Origin: Silicimonas sp.
GTDB lineage: Bacteria; Pseudomonadota; Alphaproteobacteria; Rhodobacterales; Rhodobacteraceae
Assembly: GCA_022824525.1 (NCBI GenBank)
Contig: JAJDZT010000089.1
Location: 1 to 64,000, forward strand
DNA: 64,000 nt
Direction: 5' to 3'
Below, piece after piece: positions 46,372 to 56,605 of the stretch. Below the pieces are notes generated by a model. The model was not told the DNA's origin, did no database searches, and saw only the letters and a program-made list of their open reading frames with translations. A program made the position numbers and the translations under genes. The first letter of the stretch is position 1. Every line of letters starts with the position of its first letter.

Positions 46372-47202
46372 TCAGGTATCAAGTTGACGTGCGAGCGCAC
46401 AAAATCGCTCTAGATCAATAGTTTCTGCGCGCGCCTTCGGGTCGATTCCAGCGGCCTCCAACTTGCGCTCGATATCGTCATAGCTCTTCAGGCTGGCGCG
46501 AAGCATTTTTCTGCGCTGTTGAAATGCTTTCGCGACAACAGTACGCAGAATGGCCGGATTGGCTGGATACAAGGGCTCTGGGCGGGCCTTCAAGTGAACA
46601 ACAGCAGATCTGACCTTTGGCGGTGGGGTAAACGCCTGCGGCGGCAAATCCATGACAATGTGCGCCTCACTTCGCCATTCGGCGAGTATCGAAAGGCGTC
46701 CATAGGCTTTCGACCCGGGCTTTGCGACGATCCGCTCGGCCACTTCGCGCTGAAACATGAGCGTGAGGCTTTCCCAAAATGGTGGCCATTCCGGTGGATC
46801 GAGCCAGTTGGTCAGTAAGGCCGTGCCGACATTGTAGGGCAGGTTGGCCGCGATTTTCACCGGTGTGTTCAGGTGATGCGAAACGTCGATCTCCAGTGCG
46901 TCGCCCTGTACGATGACCAGCCGTCCCGGATAGGCATCTGAAATCTCCTCGAGCGCGGGAATACAGCGCTCATCCTTTTCTATGACCACAACCTTGCGCG
47001 CCCCCGATGCCAGAAGACCGCGTGTCAGGCCACCTGGGCCCGGACCGATTTCAAGCACGTCCGCATTCGACAAATCGCCTGCGGCTCGCGCAATTTTTGC
47101 GGTCAGGTTGAGGTCGAGGAGAAAGTTCTGTCCAAGTGACTTGCGTGCGCTGAGGCCGTGCCGCTGGATAACCTCTCGTAAAGGGGGCAGGTTATCTATC
47201 AA
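46372..47202 (-). CDS. rsmA: 16S rRNA dimethyladenosine methyltransferase
   Basis: RsmA (KsgA) dimethylates A1518/A1519 of 16S rRNA late in 30S assembly. The 276-residue product has [10 protein letters not shown], the SAM motif [10 protein letters not shown] and the catalytic NLPYNVG. The start is a TTG at 47202 that overlaps the pdxA stop (TTGA). A stop codon closely upstream rules out a longer protein, so translation is coupled to pdxA. It is the last gene of the lptF-to-rsmA operon. Confidence 0.95.
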   Translation of the reverse strand: MIDNLPPLREVIQRHGLSARKSLGQNFLLDLNLTAKIARAAGDLSNADVLEIGPGPGGLTRGLLASGARKVVVIEKDERCIPALEEISDAYPGRLVIVQGDALEIDVSHHLNTPVKIAANLPYNVGTALLTNWLDPPEWPPFWESLTLMFQREVAERIVAKPGSKAYGRLSILAEWRSEAHIVMDLPPQAFTPPPKVRSAVVHLKARPEPLYPANPAILRTVVAKAFQQRRKMLRASLKSYDDIERKLEAAGIDPKARAETIDLERFCALARQLDT

Positions 47203-48182
47203 GCGGACCGTGCCTTTGCCATCTCATGCGCAAGACGAATGGCTTCGGTCATGGAATTGGGCGATGCGAGGCCCTTACCAGCGATCCCAAATGCGGTTCC
47301 GTGATCGGGGGATGTCCGGATGATTGGCAATCCGAGCGTGACGTTTACGCCCGTGTCAAATGCCAGGGTCTTTGAGGGCACCAGTGCCTGATCGTGGTAC
47401 ATCATGACGGCGGCATCGTACCCGGCACGGGCTTCGGCGTGAAACATCGTGTCGGCCGGAAGCGGGCCGGAAATGTTGATGCCCTCAGCGCGTAGATGAT
47501 CACACACAGGCCTTATGACCGCGCCATCTTCCGAGCCTAGAAGCCCGTCTTCGCCGGCGTGAGGATTGAGGCCGGATACAGCAATGCGAGGTTCAGCTAT
47601 TCCAAAATCCACGACGAGCGCAGCATGCGTCGTCCGGATTGTCTCTTCCAGCAGCTCTTTGGTGAGTGCTTTTGGCACCTCTGACAGGGGAATGTGAATG
47701 GTCACCGGCACGACGCGCAATGCCTCAGAGGCGATCATCATAACTGGGCGTTCTGCGCCAGTGAGTGCGCCCAAAAACTCCGTATGACCGGGGAACTCAA
47801 AGCCGGCGAAGTCCGCGAGTTCCTTCTTGGAAATCGGAGCGGTGGTCAGCGCCGATGCATCACCTCTTTGAACCAGACGCACGCCTCGTTCAATGACCTC
47901 CATGACAGAGCGCGCGTTTTCCGGGGCGGGCTCTCCGGGCGTTGCGTCGCAAGGGAAGCCATGGAGAAGGACCGGTACACCCTTTGCCATTGCTGACAAG
48001 GCGCGCTCGGGGCTTTCAATCAGGACGGCGGGTGCATCGTCCGGCAAGTGACCGGGATCAGCGATTACAAAAAACGGCACCTCGTCGCGAAGTGTGTCCC
48101 AGGCTTTTACAATGGTTTCGAGACCAATGCCGGAAGGGTCGCCACAGGTAACGGCGACCGGAAGTGCCTTATCCGTACCCAT
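47199..48182 (-). CDS. pdxA: 4-hydroxythreonine-4-phosphate dehydrogenase
   Basis: PdxA oxidises 4-phosphohydroxy-L-threonine in the DXP-dependent branch of pyridoxal 5'-phosphate synthesis. The 327-residue product has [15 protein letters not shown] at its start, [16 protein letters not shown] and [13 protein letters not shown] with metal-binding histidines, and [15 protein letters not shown]. It lies 3 nt after surA and overlaps rsmA. Confidence 0.96.
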   Translation of the reverse strand: MGTDKALPVAVTCGDPSGIGLETIVKAWDTLRDEVPFFVIADPGHLPDDAPAVLIESPERALSAMAKGVPVLLHGFPCDATPGEPAPENARSVMEVIERGVRLVQRGDASALTTAPISKKELADFAGFEFPGHTEFLGALTGAERPVMMIASEALRVVPVTIHIPLSEVPKALTKELLEETIRTTHAALVVDFGIAEPRIAVSGLNPHAGEDGLLGSEDGAVIRPVCDHLRAEGINISGPLPADTMFHAEARAGYDAAVMMYHDQALVPSKTLAFDTGVNVTLGLPIIRTSPDHGTAFGIAGKGLASPNSMTEAIRLAHEMAKARSA

Positions 48183-48185
48183 GGG

Positions 48186-49403
48186 CTAGTTGGTTGCAAA
48201 ATCGATGATGTCAGCCTCAGCCCTCAGCTGTGCGAGGTAATGCGCTGCTGCTGTGCCGAGGCGAATGTTCAAAAGGCGATTTCCAGCGATAGCGAGATCG
48301 ACCGAGTTGGCGTTATCGGGTTGCCGCTGACAAAGCATCAGCACTGTCGCATTCCCTCCTCGCGTCACTGCCGTCGACGTTTCCCCTTCATCCAACGACG
48401 CGAGGGCGGCGCGGATATCGGCAGGCAGGCTTTCTGCCGGTTTGCTTTCACGGATCAGTCGCTCTTCAGGCAATCCCTTGGCTACTCCGTAGAAGTCGTC
48501 ACAAACATCAACACTTTCCGCTATGCGTGCCGCCTCCTGCGCTCCTCCCGAAACGAGGAATAGAGCGTAATCGATGGACAGGCTTTCCGGGGTGCCGGCA
48601 GCCACGAGTTCTTCGTCGCGCAAAAGAAAGACGCCAATCGCGTTTTCCAACTGGATTGGCCGGGAGATTTGCCCAGGTGTAAGCGCGTCGATGGTCGGGC
48701 GCACCTCGTCTGGGAGCGAGTCGAGTGCGACCCAATCGATCTCTCCGCCGCGTGTTGATGACGGAGCAACGGAAAACTGACGTGCAGCAGCTGCAAAGGC
48801 GGCTTCATCTTGCAGCCGAGCGAGTTCACCGGCCCGCACCTGCGATGCACGCGTGGCCTCTGGCGTGTTCGCCGGCAAAAGAATTTCGGAAAGAAGGACC
48901 CGCAGTCCGCCTTCAGTTCCTGACAGCGCCAGCGCCCTGCGTGCATCGTCGTTGTCGACGGCGGCCCGGAGGCTTTCACCGAACCGGCTGCGCACCGTAT
49001 CGCGCCAAGCAACGCCCGCCGTAAAGAAGTCGCGGACTGTCGCGGCCGAGATGCCGCGGCTGTCAGTGATCGTCAGGAATTGCTCCGCAGTTAGGTTCGC
49101 ACGAGAGGCAAACTCGGTGATGCCTGCCTCGATCGCCTCAGGCGAGACTTCAATTCCGTTGTCCGCTGCCGCCTTGAGTTGCAACGTCTCGTTGATCAAC
49201 TGCTGTCGCGCGAGGTCGCGGGTGTCACCAGGTGCACCAAGCAACGTCAGGAAGCGCGCGCGCTGATCGATCTGGTAGCGTGTCACGACGGAGGTTCCCA
49301 CCTGTATCTCGGGACTGAATTGCCCCTGGGCACGAACGGGCTCCAAAGAAATGGTTAGTCCGGCGATACCCGCCAGCAAGATCGCAAACCCAAATCGTCT
49401 CAC
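48186..49403 (-). CDS. surA: Periplasmic SurA-like peptidyl-prolyl isomerase/chaperone
   Basis: The 405-residue product has a signal peptide (FAILLAGIAGLTISLEPVRA), a SurA N-terminal domain (INETLQLKAAADNGIEVSPE, SRGISAATVRDFF) and a parvulin domain (SSTRGGEIDWVALDSLPDE). It assists outer-membrane protein folding, including LptD. The start is a GTG at 49403 with AGGA at 7-nt spacing, 5 nt after lptD. Confidence 0.9.
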   Translation of the reverse strand: MRRFGFAILLAGIAGLTISLEPVRAQGQFSPEIQVGTSVVTRYQIDQRARFLTLLGAPGDTRDLARQQLINETLQLKAAADNGIEVSPEAIEAGITEFASRANLTAEQFLTITDSRGISAATVRDFFTAGVAWRDTVRSRFGESLRAAVDNDDARRALALSGTEGGLRVLLSEILLPANTPEATRASQVRAGELARLQDEAAFAAAARQFSVAPSSTRGGEIDWVALDSLPDEVRPTIDALTPGQISRPIQLENAIGVFLLRDEELVAAGTPESLSIDYALFLVSGGAQEAARIAESVDVCDDFYGVAKGLPEERLIRESKPAESLPADIRAALASLDEGETSTAVTRGGNATVLMLCQRQPDNANSVDLAIAGNRLLNIRLGTAAAHYLAQLRAEADIIDFATN

Positions 49404-49407
49404 GTCG

Positions 49408-51525
49408 TTATCCTCTGCAGCGGCGAAGCCGCGTTGTGTCGCTTCCGCGCCCGCCAATACCTGTAAGCGATACACGGAAGCCGAATTCGGTTGTCGGGTC
49501 TACACTAGTGGAATCGGCAAATCGACGCGAGACGGAAAGCGCAAGGTCAACACATTCCGTCCGGTACCCAAGCCCGACGCGTGTTCGCGTGGCGCGATCG
49601 GCGTTGAAATCGTAGCGCCAGTCCGCATTTGCCGTCCAACGATCGTTGATGTCGTAAGCTCCGTCAAAGCTCCATTCGTCGAGGCTGACATTTCTATCCT
49701 CGGACGGCTCGGGAGCTGCGAAGAGATAGTTCGTTCCAAGACGGAACCGGTCCGTCCGCCAATCGAGGCGTGTTTCGGACAGGGTGAACTGAATATCGGT
49801 ATCAAAGAGCGAACGCGAAATGATCTGAAATCTATCGCCGACTGTGAGGCGACCGGAAACCAGCCATTCCGATCTGTCCCCTTCAAGGCCTGAGCCCTCG
49901 CCAAAACCAAGATCTCCGGTCAGATTGGCGACACGTCCAAGGGCCAGATCAAGGACCCAACCGTCCGGGTCGCGGCGTTGCCAGGACGCGCCCACCGCGA
50001 CGCGGACGCCATCTTCGGCACCATCGAAACCGGGATACCGAGACGCGGAAAAGAGATTGGCTTCGTCGAATTCGATGACCCGGCTGTCTTCAAGCGGAAC
50101 CTGATCCCCGCCAGTATCAGAGACGTCCAAACGGATGATCGGTTCAAGCACTTCGGCACCGCCATCTTGCGTGCGTCGCGTCATTGGCCACCGCAGTTCG
50201 GCCGCCGCGCGGGGGACCGAGCGAATGAGCGTGGTTTCGAAGTTCGTATCCTGTGCCGTGGAATATGCATCTGCGCGGAACCCAAGCTCGGTACTGGCGA
50301 TGATGCCGGGGGTCAGCGTCCAGCCCCGTTTCCAATCGATTGCGGCACTTATCCGCGACACATCGCGCCCGTCGACATCAGCAGATGACGGGCGTTCGAG
50401 AGCGTAGAAGCCGACGGAAGCGGTGGTTCTGCCCCCAAAGGAAAGATCGGGAAGTTCGCGCTGAAATTCAGCCTCGATAAACTGGTCGGGCAAGGTGTCG
50501 CGGATCGGTATCTCGCTTTCCCGAAGTGTGCGGAACTCGGAAATGGAGGCTCGGAAACGGTCCTTGTTTCGAACGCGCGATATAGCGATCTGGTTGGTAA
50601 GCCTGTCTTTCTCGGAGTAACCATACTCGAACAGGTAGGCAGGGTCCGACACGAACTCGAGTTGAGCAGTTGCCGTGTAGGCCCGTGGAAGCTTCAGCGA
50701 GCCAGTGCCGAAGAAATAGCCGCGAGAGTCGCGGATATCGTCATGGCTGATCGCTCCGACAGCGCTGAAATCCCCATTTCGAAAGAGCCTTCTGTACCGG
50801 AATTCCAGTGTGTTGGTGGCGCTGGTCAAATAAGGTGTCAGAGTAAGGTCTGCGTGGTCTCCGAGCGCGATGAAGTAGGGCAGCTTCAGGCCGGATCCAA
50901 ATTCCGACGAAGAGGTGAACTGGGGGATGAGCAGACCGGTAGAGCGTTCAACACTTGGATCAGGAAGGCGCAGCCGTGGAAAGTAAAGAATTGGGACGCC
51001 GCCAACCCGGAATTGGGCGTTTTCGAAGTAAAGCTGACGCTCGAGATCGTCATGTATCACGCGACTGGCCCGGATCTCCCAAAGCGGTGTAGGGCTTGTC
51101 TCACAAACTTCGCAGGACGACGCCACAACGCGATCAAGCCGCGTATAGCGGTCGTCGACACGGGCAATTTCGTTTGCTGCGAGTTGTAGTTGCTGATCCA
51201 GAACAAGACGCGCTGATATCAGAACACCGTTCCGAAGGTCGCGATCGAGTTGGGCCTGGTCGGCGAGAATAATCGTGCCGCCTTCGTCGGTAATCCGGAT
51301 CGGCCCCGTGATCGTGAGTTGATCGCTGGTGCGACTGTAACTCACACGCTCAGCGTTGAGGCGGGTGCCTTGATAGAACACTTCAACATTGCCAGTCGCC
51401 GTCACGCGGCCTCCGGGATCGACAGTAATGCTATCGGCAACGAGTGATGCGAGGTCCTGCGCCAAACCCTTTTGAGGCAGGTAGATCAGGCAAGCCACGA
51501 GAAGGGCGCACAGAAATCGCCGCAT
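49408..51525 (-). CDS. lptD: LPS-assembly outer-membrane protein LptD
   Basis: LptD inserts lipopolysaccharide into the outer leaflet of the outer membrane. The 705-residue product has a signal peptide (FLCALLVACLIYLPQKGLAQ), an OstA/jellyroll domain (about 30-110) and a long beta-barrel rich in R-x-G/aromatic alternation. Four cysteines, two near the N-terminus (ASSCEVCETS) and two near the end (TECVDLA, RRCRG), are placed for the interdomain disulfides of LptD. The ATG overlaps the lptG stop (TGATG). Confidence 0.95.
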   Translation of the reverse strand: MRRFLCALLVACLIYLPQKGLAQDLASLVADSITVDPGGRVTATGNVEVFYQGTRLNAERVSYSRTSDQLTITGPIRITDEGGTIILADQAQLDRDLRNGVLISARLVLDQQLQLAANEIARVDDRYTRLDRVVASSCEVCETSPTPLWEIRASRVIHDDLERQLYFENAQFRVGGVPILYFPRLRLPDPSVERSTGLLIPQFTSSSEFGSGLKLPYFIALGDHADLTLTPYLTSATNTLEFRYRRLFRNGDFSAVGAISHDDIRDSRGYFFGTGSLKLPRAYTATAQLEFVSDPAYLFEYGYSEKDRLTNQIAISRVRNKDRFRASISEFRTLRESEIPIRDTLPDQFIEAEFQRELPDLSFGGRTTASVGFYALERPSSADVDGRDVSRISAAIDWKRGWTLTPGIIASTELGFRADAYSTAQDTNFETTLIRSVPRAAAELRWPMTRRTQDGGAEVLEPIIRLDVSDTGGDQVPLEDSRVIEFDEANLFSASRYPGFDGAEDGVRVAVGASWQRRDPDGWVLDLALGRVANLTGDLGFGEGSGLEGDRSEWLVSGRLTVGDRFQIISRSLFDTDIQFTLSETRLDWRTDRFRLGTNYLFAAPEPSEDRNVSLDEWSFDGAYDINDRWTANADWRYDFNADRATRTRVGLGYRTECVDLALSVSRRFADSTSVDPTTEFGFRVSLTGIGGRGSDTTRLRRCRG

Positions 51526-52625
51526 CAGCCGTCTTCCAAATGCAAAAGAAGACCGAGGGGTAGCAGCAAGGCAGCGACTGGTGGTCCCCAAGCGGCGAGA
51601 ATGATCGGGATCTGTCCGTTCTCACCAAGGATCGCCGCAAAGTTTCGAATGAAGTACAGCGTGAAGCCAAGCCCAAGCGCGGCCAGCACCATTACTCCTG
51701 TGCGACCGAACCTTGTGTGACGCATGGTGAAGCCTGCACCGACGAGCACCATCGCTGCCAGAAGAATGGGTAACGCCAACTCCATGTGGAAAAACGTCCG
51801 GTGCACCCGCGCCGAGAATCCTGCGGCTTCCAAACGGTTGATGAACCCCGGAAGCTCCCAGATTGGAATCGCGGACGGTGTTCCGAAACTGTCGAGGATT
51901 TGATTGCGGGTCAGGTTGGACGCCAGGCTGAGCGCGGGCGTCTCAAAACTGTCCACCTCAGGAATGACATTCCCGGTATCGAAGCGCCACTCCTTCGCGT
52001 CTTTGATGTTCCAAGCCCCTTGCACCAATGTTGCTTCGCGTGCGTCGATTCTGAAAGTCGGGGCGCCTTCAGGTGAGAAGCCAAGAAAGGTCACGGCATA
52101 AAGTACCGTGCCATCGAGATTGGCGCGTTCCGCACGAATGACGGTTTGCCCATCCGCGGACCCTTGCCTCAGCCAGAGGCCTTCTTCGCTGACGGACAGC
52201 GTGGAGGCCTCACCCGAAAGCCGGGTGGACAGCAGTTCGTATTGCTTTTGGGTCGCGGCGACGATGGGATTGACGGCGGCGACCGAGAGGACCCCGAGGA
52301 TCATTGCAAGCGTGATCGGTGCGATAAGGCTTTTCATAGCCGACCTGCCGGATGCACGTGCGACCACCAGTTCGGACGATCGCGCGAGACCCAAAAAGAG
52401 CGCGAGCGTCGCGAGAATCATGACGAGCGGCAAAATTCGGTACAGAGCCGACGGAACGGACAGCAGCGCCAGAAGGGCAAGAGTGCCGAAACCCGCATCG
52501 TCATTGCCGCCGTAGCGGCGGATCTGATCAATCAGGCCAGTCAGCATGAGGATCGCAAAGAAAATGAAAAGCACCGAAAAGAAGCTCTTCAGAAAGCGGC
52601 GGCCAAAATAGAGGTGAAGGGTCAT
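51525..52625 (-). CDS. lptG: LPS export ABC permease LptG
   Basis: LptG is one of the two permeases that extract LPS from the inner membrane with LptB. The 366-residue product has three N-terminal membrane segments, a periplasmic beta-jellyroll and three C-terminal segments ending GPPVAALLLPLGLLLHLEDG. The start overlaps the lptF stop by ATGA, and its own stop overlaps lptD. Confidence 0.93.
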   Translation of the reverse strand: MTLHLYFGRRFLKSFFSVLFIFFAILMLTGLIDQIRRYGGNDDAGFGTLALLALLSVPSALYRILPLVMILATLALFLGLARSSELVVARASGRSAMKSLIAPITLAMILGVLSVAAVNPIVAATQKQYELLSTRLSGEASTLSVSEEGLWLRQGSADGQTVIRAERANLDGTVLYAVTFLGFSPEGAPTFRIDAREATLVQGAWNIKDAKEWRFDTGNVIPEVDSFETPALSLASNLTRNQILDSFGTPSAIPIWELPGFINRLEAAGFSARVHRTFFHMELALPILLAAMVLVGAGFTMRHTRFGRTGVMVLAALGLGFTLYFIRNFAAILGENGQIPIILAAWGPPVAALLLPLGLLLHLEDG

Positions 52626-53746
52626 GCGCTTCGCCTCCGCCATCTCAAGAGCGTTGGTCTGTCTGCGATCAGCAGCAAGCCCATCGCCAATAGAAAGCCG
52701 ACGATTGGACCGACATAAGCGAGCGGCCACGCGTTGGCGTCACTTTCAACCGCACCCTGTCCCGCTTGAGTGAGCATTTGCACGAAGATCAAGGCGACAA
52801 TCGCACCGATGATTTGTCGCCAGACGCCAAAGCGGGAGAAACCGCCCACCAGAAGTGCAGCGAAACCGATGAGAGGGGCCACAAGTCCGTTGAGTGCGTT
52901 GCTGATGCGCTCATGCGCTTCCGCCAGCAGGCGGGCACGTGAGGCGCCTGTCAGCTCCTGTGTCGCCTGGCTCGCGGCAAAAAGCGTAGACGTGGGCAAT
53001 TCGTTCGGACGGCGCTTGCCGCTTGAAACGGCGTCGACCAGTCCTTCAAGGTCAAACGCAAAGTCGTCGAAGCGGGTGACTGAAAGTCGGCGGGAGGTCT
53101 TGTCATAAGCCTGCGCCATGCCGTCAATCATGACCAGGCTCGGCGCACTGTCACCGCGGACCAACAAGGCTTCCCTCGCTGTGTACGTGACGCGTCTGTC
53201 GGGGTCGCGGCTGTCGGCAAGAAAGATGTTCGAAAGGACACCAACAGGTGTGATTTCCCGGATGTAGAATGTCACGCCGCCGGCCGGGTGCAAGAACCGG
53301 CCTTCTGACAACAGGCGGGCGGTCATGTTTTCTGAGATCTCTTGGGTGCGATCTGCAAGTCGCGCGGAACTGATCGGGACAAGAAGATGCGCAAGGATCG
53401 AAGAAACGATGAAGATGAATAGCCCGAACACGAAGACTGGGCGGATCAGGCGCCATGGCGAAAACCCGGTTGCCTGAACGACAACCAGTTCACTTTCGTT
53501 CATCAGCCGGTTCGTGGCGTAAACTGTTCCCGCAAAGGCCGCGACAGGCAGAACAATTCGAATGACGTTCGGAAGGGTGAGAGCGGTGAACTCAAGAAAG
53601 ACAGCGGCTGACTGACCATTGGCGATCAATTGGTCGAACAACACGACGGCCCGGTTCACCCAATACACCAAGACGAGAACGAGCGCGAAGAACCCGAACA
53701 GCATCAATAGCTGGGTCAACAGGTATCGGTCGAATCGTCCGGTCAT
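52622..53746 (-). CDS. lptF: LPS export ABC permease LptF
   Basis: The 374-residue partner of LptG has the same topology: membrane segments near residues 8-30, 50-75 and 95-120, then a periplasmic domain and three C-terminal segments (LNGLVAPLIGFAALLVGGF). Its N-terminal FDRYLLTQLLMLFGFFALVL is typical of LptF. It is the first gene of the operon, with 188 bp between it and the divergent pepA. Confidence 0.93.
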   Translation of the reverse strand: MTGRFDRYLLTQLLMLFGFFALVLVLVYWVNRAVVLFDQLIANGQSAAVFLEFTALTLPNVIRIVLPVAAFAGTVYATNRLMNESELVVVQATGFSPWRLIRPVFVFGLFIFIVSSILAHLLVPISSARLADRTQEISENMTARLLSEGRFLHPAGGVTFYIREITPVGVLSNIFLADSRDPDRRVTYTAREALLVRGDSAPSLVMIDGMAQAYDKTSRRLSVTRFDDFAFDLEGLVDAVSSGKRRPNELPTSTLFAASQATQELTGASRARLLAEAHERISNALNGLVAPLIGFAALLVGGFSRFGVWRQIIGAIVALIFVQMLTQAGQGAVESDANAWPLAYVGPIVGFLLAMGLLLIADRPTLLRWRRRSA

Positions 53747-53934
53747 TTCTATGCCTGCTCTGCTCGCGGAGAGCCTAATCGATTGGCGCGGCGAGGAAAA
53801 CAGAGAGCGGCGAAGTTCTGCTGGCATTGTGTGGAACGTTCTCGTGCGTGGATCACGAAAAAATCGGGATGACGCGCGGGTCCACTCGTCCTAGGTTCTC
53901 GCTCGAACCATTCGCAGAACGAAAGAGCCCCAAT

Positions 53935-55404
53935 ATGGCCGATCTACCTTCCATCGACATCATTGAGCCAGACCTCGACGCGATTGCCACCGCTGGCGGC
54001 CATGTCTGTGTTTTCCTTCCCGAGGACGGAAAGCTCGACAAAATGGCGCGCCGGGTCAACCGACTGACCAAGGGCGCTTTGGAACGGGTGGCCGGGAGCG
54101 ATGCGTTCGGCAAAATGTCCGAGGGCGATGCTGTGAAACTCGCGTATCCAAGCGGCATGGCGGCCAGGAGTTTGCATGTCATTCGTCTTGAGAAACGAAC
54201 GAAAGGGAACACGGCACGCGAGGCAGGGGCTACTCTCGGCGCGGCTCTCGGAAAAGAAGGCGCCCTCGTCCTTGCGTCTCCGGGGCTCAAGGGGCTGGAA
54301 GACTTTCTTCTCGGCACCTTGTTGAGAGCCTACAGCTTTGATCGCCACAAGAGCGGTGACGAGAAGCCTGCTTTGGGTGCGGTGCAGGTCATGACGTCGG
54401 ATGGCGAGGCGAGTGAGCGGCTGAATACGATAAAAGCGCTTGCGTCCGGAGTTCATTTCACGCGCGATCTGGTGAACGAGCCTTCGAATGTGCTGACAAC
54501 GACAGAATTTGCGGCAAGGCTTGAGGAGTTGCGTTCACTTGGGGTCAACGTTGAAGTTCTGGACGAACCCGAGCTGGAAGAACTGGGCATGCGCACGCTT
54601 CTTGCCGTCGGGCAAGGTTCGGAAAGCCCTTCGAAGGTTGTCGTCATGGAATGGTCTGGGGGCGGTGTAGAAGCTCCCGTCGCGTTGGTCGGCAAAGGCG
54701 TTGTTTTCGATACGGGTGGTATCTCCCTCAAGCCTGCGGGCGGCATGGAAGACATGACCATGGATATGGGCGGTGCGGGCACGGTTGCCGGTGTGATGCA
54801 GGCGCTCGCAATGCGTAAGGCCGCAGCGAATGTCGTTGGACTGGTCGGTCTTGTAGAGAACATGCCCGATGGTCGCGCACAACGTCCCGGTGACGTCGTG
54901 ACCTCGATGAAGGGCGATACGGTCGAAGTCATCAACACTGACGCCGAAGGACGTTTGGTTCTCTGTGATGTCATGTGGTACGCGCAAGAGCGTTTCGAAC
55001 CGGTGGCCATGGTTGATCTCGCGACCTTGACAGGTGCCGTTATCATCGCGCTGGGACACGAAAATGCGGGCGTGTTTTCCAACAATGACGATCTGGCGAA
55101 GTCGTTCCTCGCTGCTGCCGAAGCTGAGAGCGAGGGGGCATGGCGGCTGCCGCTTGGTCCCGGTTACGACAAGCAATTGAAAAGCCGCGTGGCCGACATG
55201 AAGAACGTTGGCGGCCGTCCGGCAGGTTCGGTGACCGCAGCGCAGTTTCTCGCGCGGTTTGTGAAGGATGAAACGCCTTGGATCCATTTGGACATCGCGG
55301 GTGTGGCCAGCATGAAAGGCGGCACGAAGTTGGCTCCCAAGGGGGCAACCGGATGGGGCGTGCTGGCGCTGAACCGCATGATTGCAGACGGTTACGAGGA
55401 CTGA
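53935..55404 (+). CDS. pepA: Leucyl aminopeptidase (M17)
   Basis: The 489-residue M17 metallopeptidase has the metal-binding and catalytic motifs LVGKGVVFDTGGISLKPA and the family hallmark NTDAEGRLVL, with the N-terminal regulatory domain before them. It removes N-terminal residues from peptides in the cytoplasm. The ATG at 53935 is chosen over an upstream open frame for family length. holC follows after 4 nt. Confidence 0.95.
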   Translation: MADLPSIDIIEPDLDAIATAGGHVCVFLPEDGKLDKMARRVNRLTKGALERVAGSDAFGKMSEGDAVKLAYPSGMAARSLHVIRLEKRTKGNTAREAGATLGAALGKEGALVLASPGLKGLEDFLLGTLLRAYSFDRHKSGDEKPALGAVQVMTSDGEASERLNTIKALASGVHFTRDLVNEPSNVLTTTEFAARLEELRSLGVNVEVLDEPELEELGMRTLLAVGQGSESPSKVVVMEWSGGGVEAPVALVGKGVVFDTGGISLKPAGGMEDMTMDMGGAGTVAGVMQALAMRKAAANVVGLVGLVENMPDGRAQRPGDVVTSMKGDTVEVINTDAEGRLVLCDVMWYAQERFEPVAMVDLATLTGAVIIALGHENAGVFSNNDDLAKSFLAAAEAESEGAWRLPLGPGYDKQLKSRVADMKNVGGRPAGSVTAAQFLARFVKDETPWIHLDIAGVASMKGGTKLAPKGATGWGVLALNRMIADGYED

Positions 55405-55408
55405 GGAC

Positions 55409-55867
55409 GTGGGTGCGGCGTATTTCTATCATCTGACGGAAAAGCCGCTTGAGGCCACCTTGCCGGTTCTTCTCGGCAAGGCCTTGCAGGCCGGTTGGCG
55501 GGTCGAGGTGCGTGGGAGAGATCAAGCCACGCTTGATCGCCTCGACAAGCAGCTTTGGCAAGGGGACGGGTTTCTGCCGCACGGTTTGGCTGGCGGTCCC
55601 CACGATGCCGAGCAGCCTGTTCTGCTGACAACGGAACCCGGCGTCAATTCGGCCAGTTGCCTGATGAGCGTCGATGGCGCCCAAGTCTCGCTGGAAGAGG
55701 TGACAATGCTTGATCGCGTTTGCATCCTCTTCAACGCCGGAGATGAAGCGGCGATGGAGACTGCCCGCGGTCAATGGCGCGCATTGACCGAAGCGGGAGC
55801 GTCTGCCCAGTACTGGGCCGAGGAAGACGGGCGCTGGGTCAAAAAGGCCGAAAGCGGCAACACCTGA
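55409..55867 (+). CDS. holC: DNA polymerase III chi subunit
   Basis: The 152-residue product shows the chi fold: AAYFYHLTEKPLEATLPVLL, then VEVRGRDQATLDRLDKQLW and HGLAGGPHDAEQPVLLTT. Chi links the clamp loader to SSB. The start is a GTG at 55409, 4 nt after the pepA stop. The pepA-holC pairing is conserved in proteobacteria. Confidence 0.92.
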   Translation: MGAAYFYHLTEKPLEATLPVLLGKALQAGWRVEVRGRDQATLDRLDKQLWQGDGFLPHGLAGGPHDAEQPVLLTTEPGVNSASCLMSVDGAQVSLEEVTMLDRVCILFNAGDEAAMETARGQWRALTEAGASAQYWAEEDGRWVKKAESGNT

Positions 55868-55885
55868 GCGACGCTTCGAGCGGCG

Positions 55886-56527
55886 TTAAATGGGTGCCGC
55901 GGTGAAAACACCGAAATCGGCAAGTCCATCCAGAATGAATTGTACGGCCAATGCCGCAAGGAGCATGCCCAGAAGACGCGTGATCACGTTGATGCCGAGA
56001 TCCCCGAAAATGCGTTCAAGTACTCCTGCTGCAAGGAACAGTATGAAAGTAACCAGAAGGACGGAAGCCATGACCCCGTGCATGGCCAGAATCCAAGCCC
56101 AATCATCCGGTTTCTGCCCGGCCAGAAGGATCATGGTTGCAATTGCGCCCGGGCCGGCAATCAGGGGAATGGCCAGGGGAAACACGGCAGGATCGTCTGC
56201 CTGCTCCGCACTGTCGCCCTGATCCTTTCGACGCTTGCTTCGCTTTTCAAACAACATGTCGAGTGCTGTCAGAAACAGAAGCGCGCCGCCGGCGACCCGG
56301 AATGCAGGCATGGAAATGCCGGCGATTTCCAACACCGTGTCGCCAAATATGCCGAATGCCGTCAATACGCCTGCAGCCACCAGGCAAGCCGTCATCGCAA
56401 TCGTGCGGCGCCTTGGGGCATCTTGCCCCTGGGTCAGAGCGACAAAAAGCGGCGCAAGCCCCAACGGGTCGATGATGACGAAAAGCGTGATGAAGGCTGT
56501 GATGAAGGGGGCAAGTTCGGGCGACAT
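55886..56527 (-). CDS. MarC-family integral membrane protein
   Basis: The 213-residue protein has six membrane segments with the MarC pattern FVIIDPLGLAPLFVALTQG and PLAIPLIAGPGAIATMILL. The role of the family is unclear; the old link to multiple [22 protein letters not shown] not supported. The GAAGGAGG site lies directly before the ATG at 56527. It converges on holC with an 18-nt gap. Confidence 0.9.
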   Translation of the reverse strand: MSPELAPFITAFITLFVIIDPLGLAPLFVALTQGQDAPRRRTIAMTACLVAAGVLTAFGIFGDTVLEIAGISMPAFRVAGGALLFLTALDMLFEKRSKRRKDQGDSAEQADDPAVFPLAIPLIAGPGAIATMILLAGQKPDDWAWILAMHGVMASVLLVTFILFLAAGVLERIFGDLGINVITRLLGMLLAALAVQFILDGLADFGVFTAAPI

Positions 56528-56605
56528 GTCCTCCTTCAATCAGAAGCAAATGTCTTCGGCAACACCGTGCGCCGAAGCTGACATATTAACTGCAGACAGG
56601 ACCGG

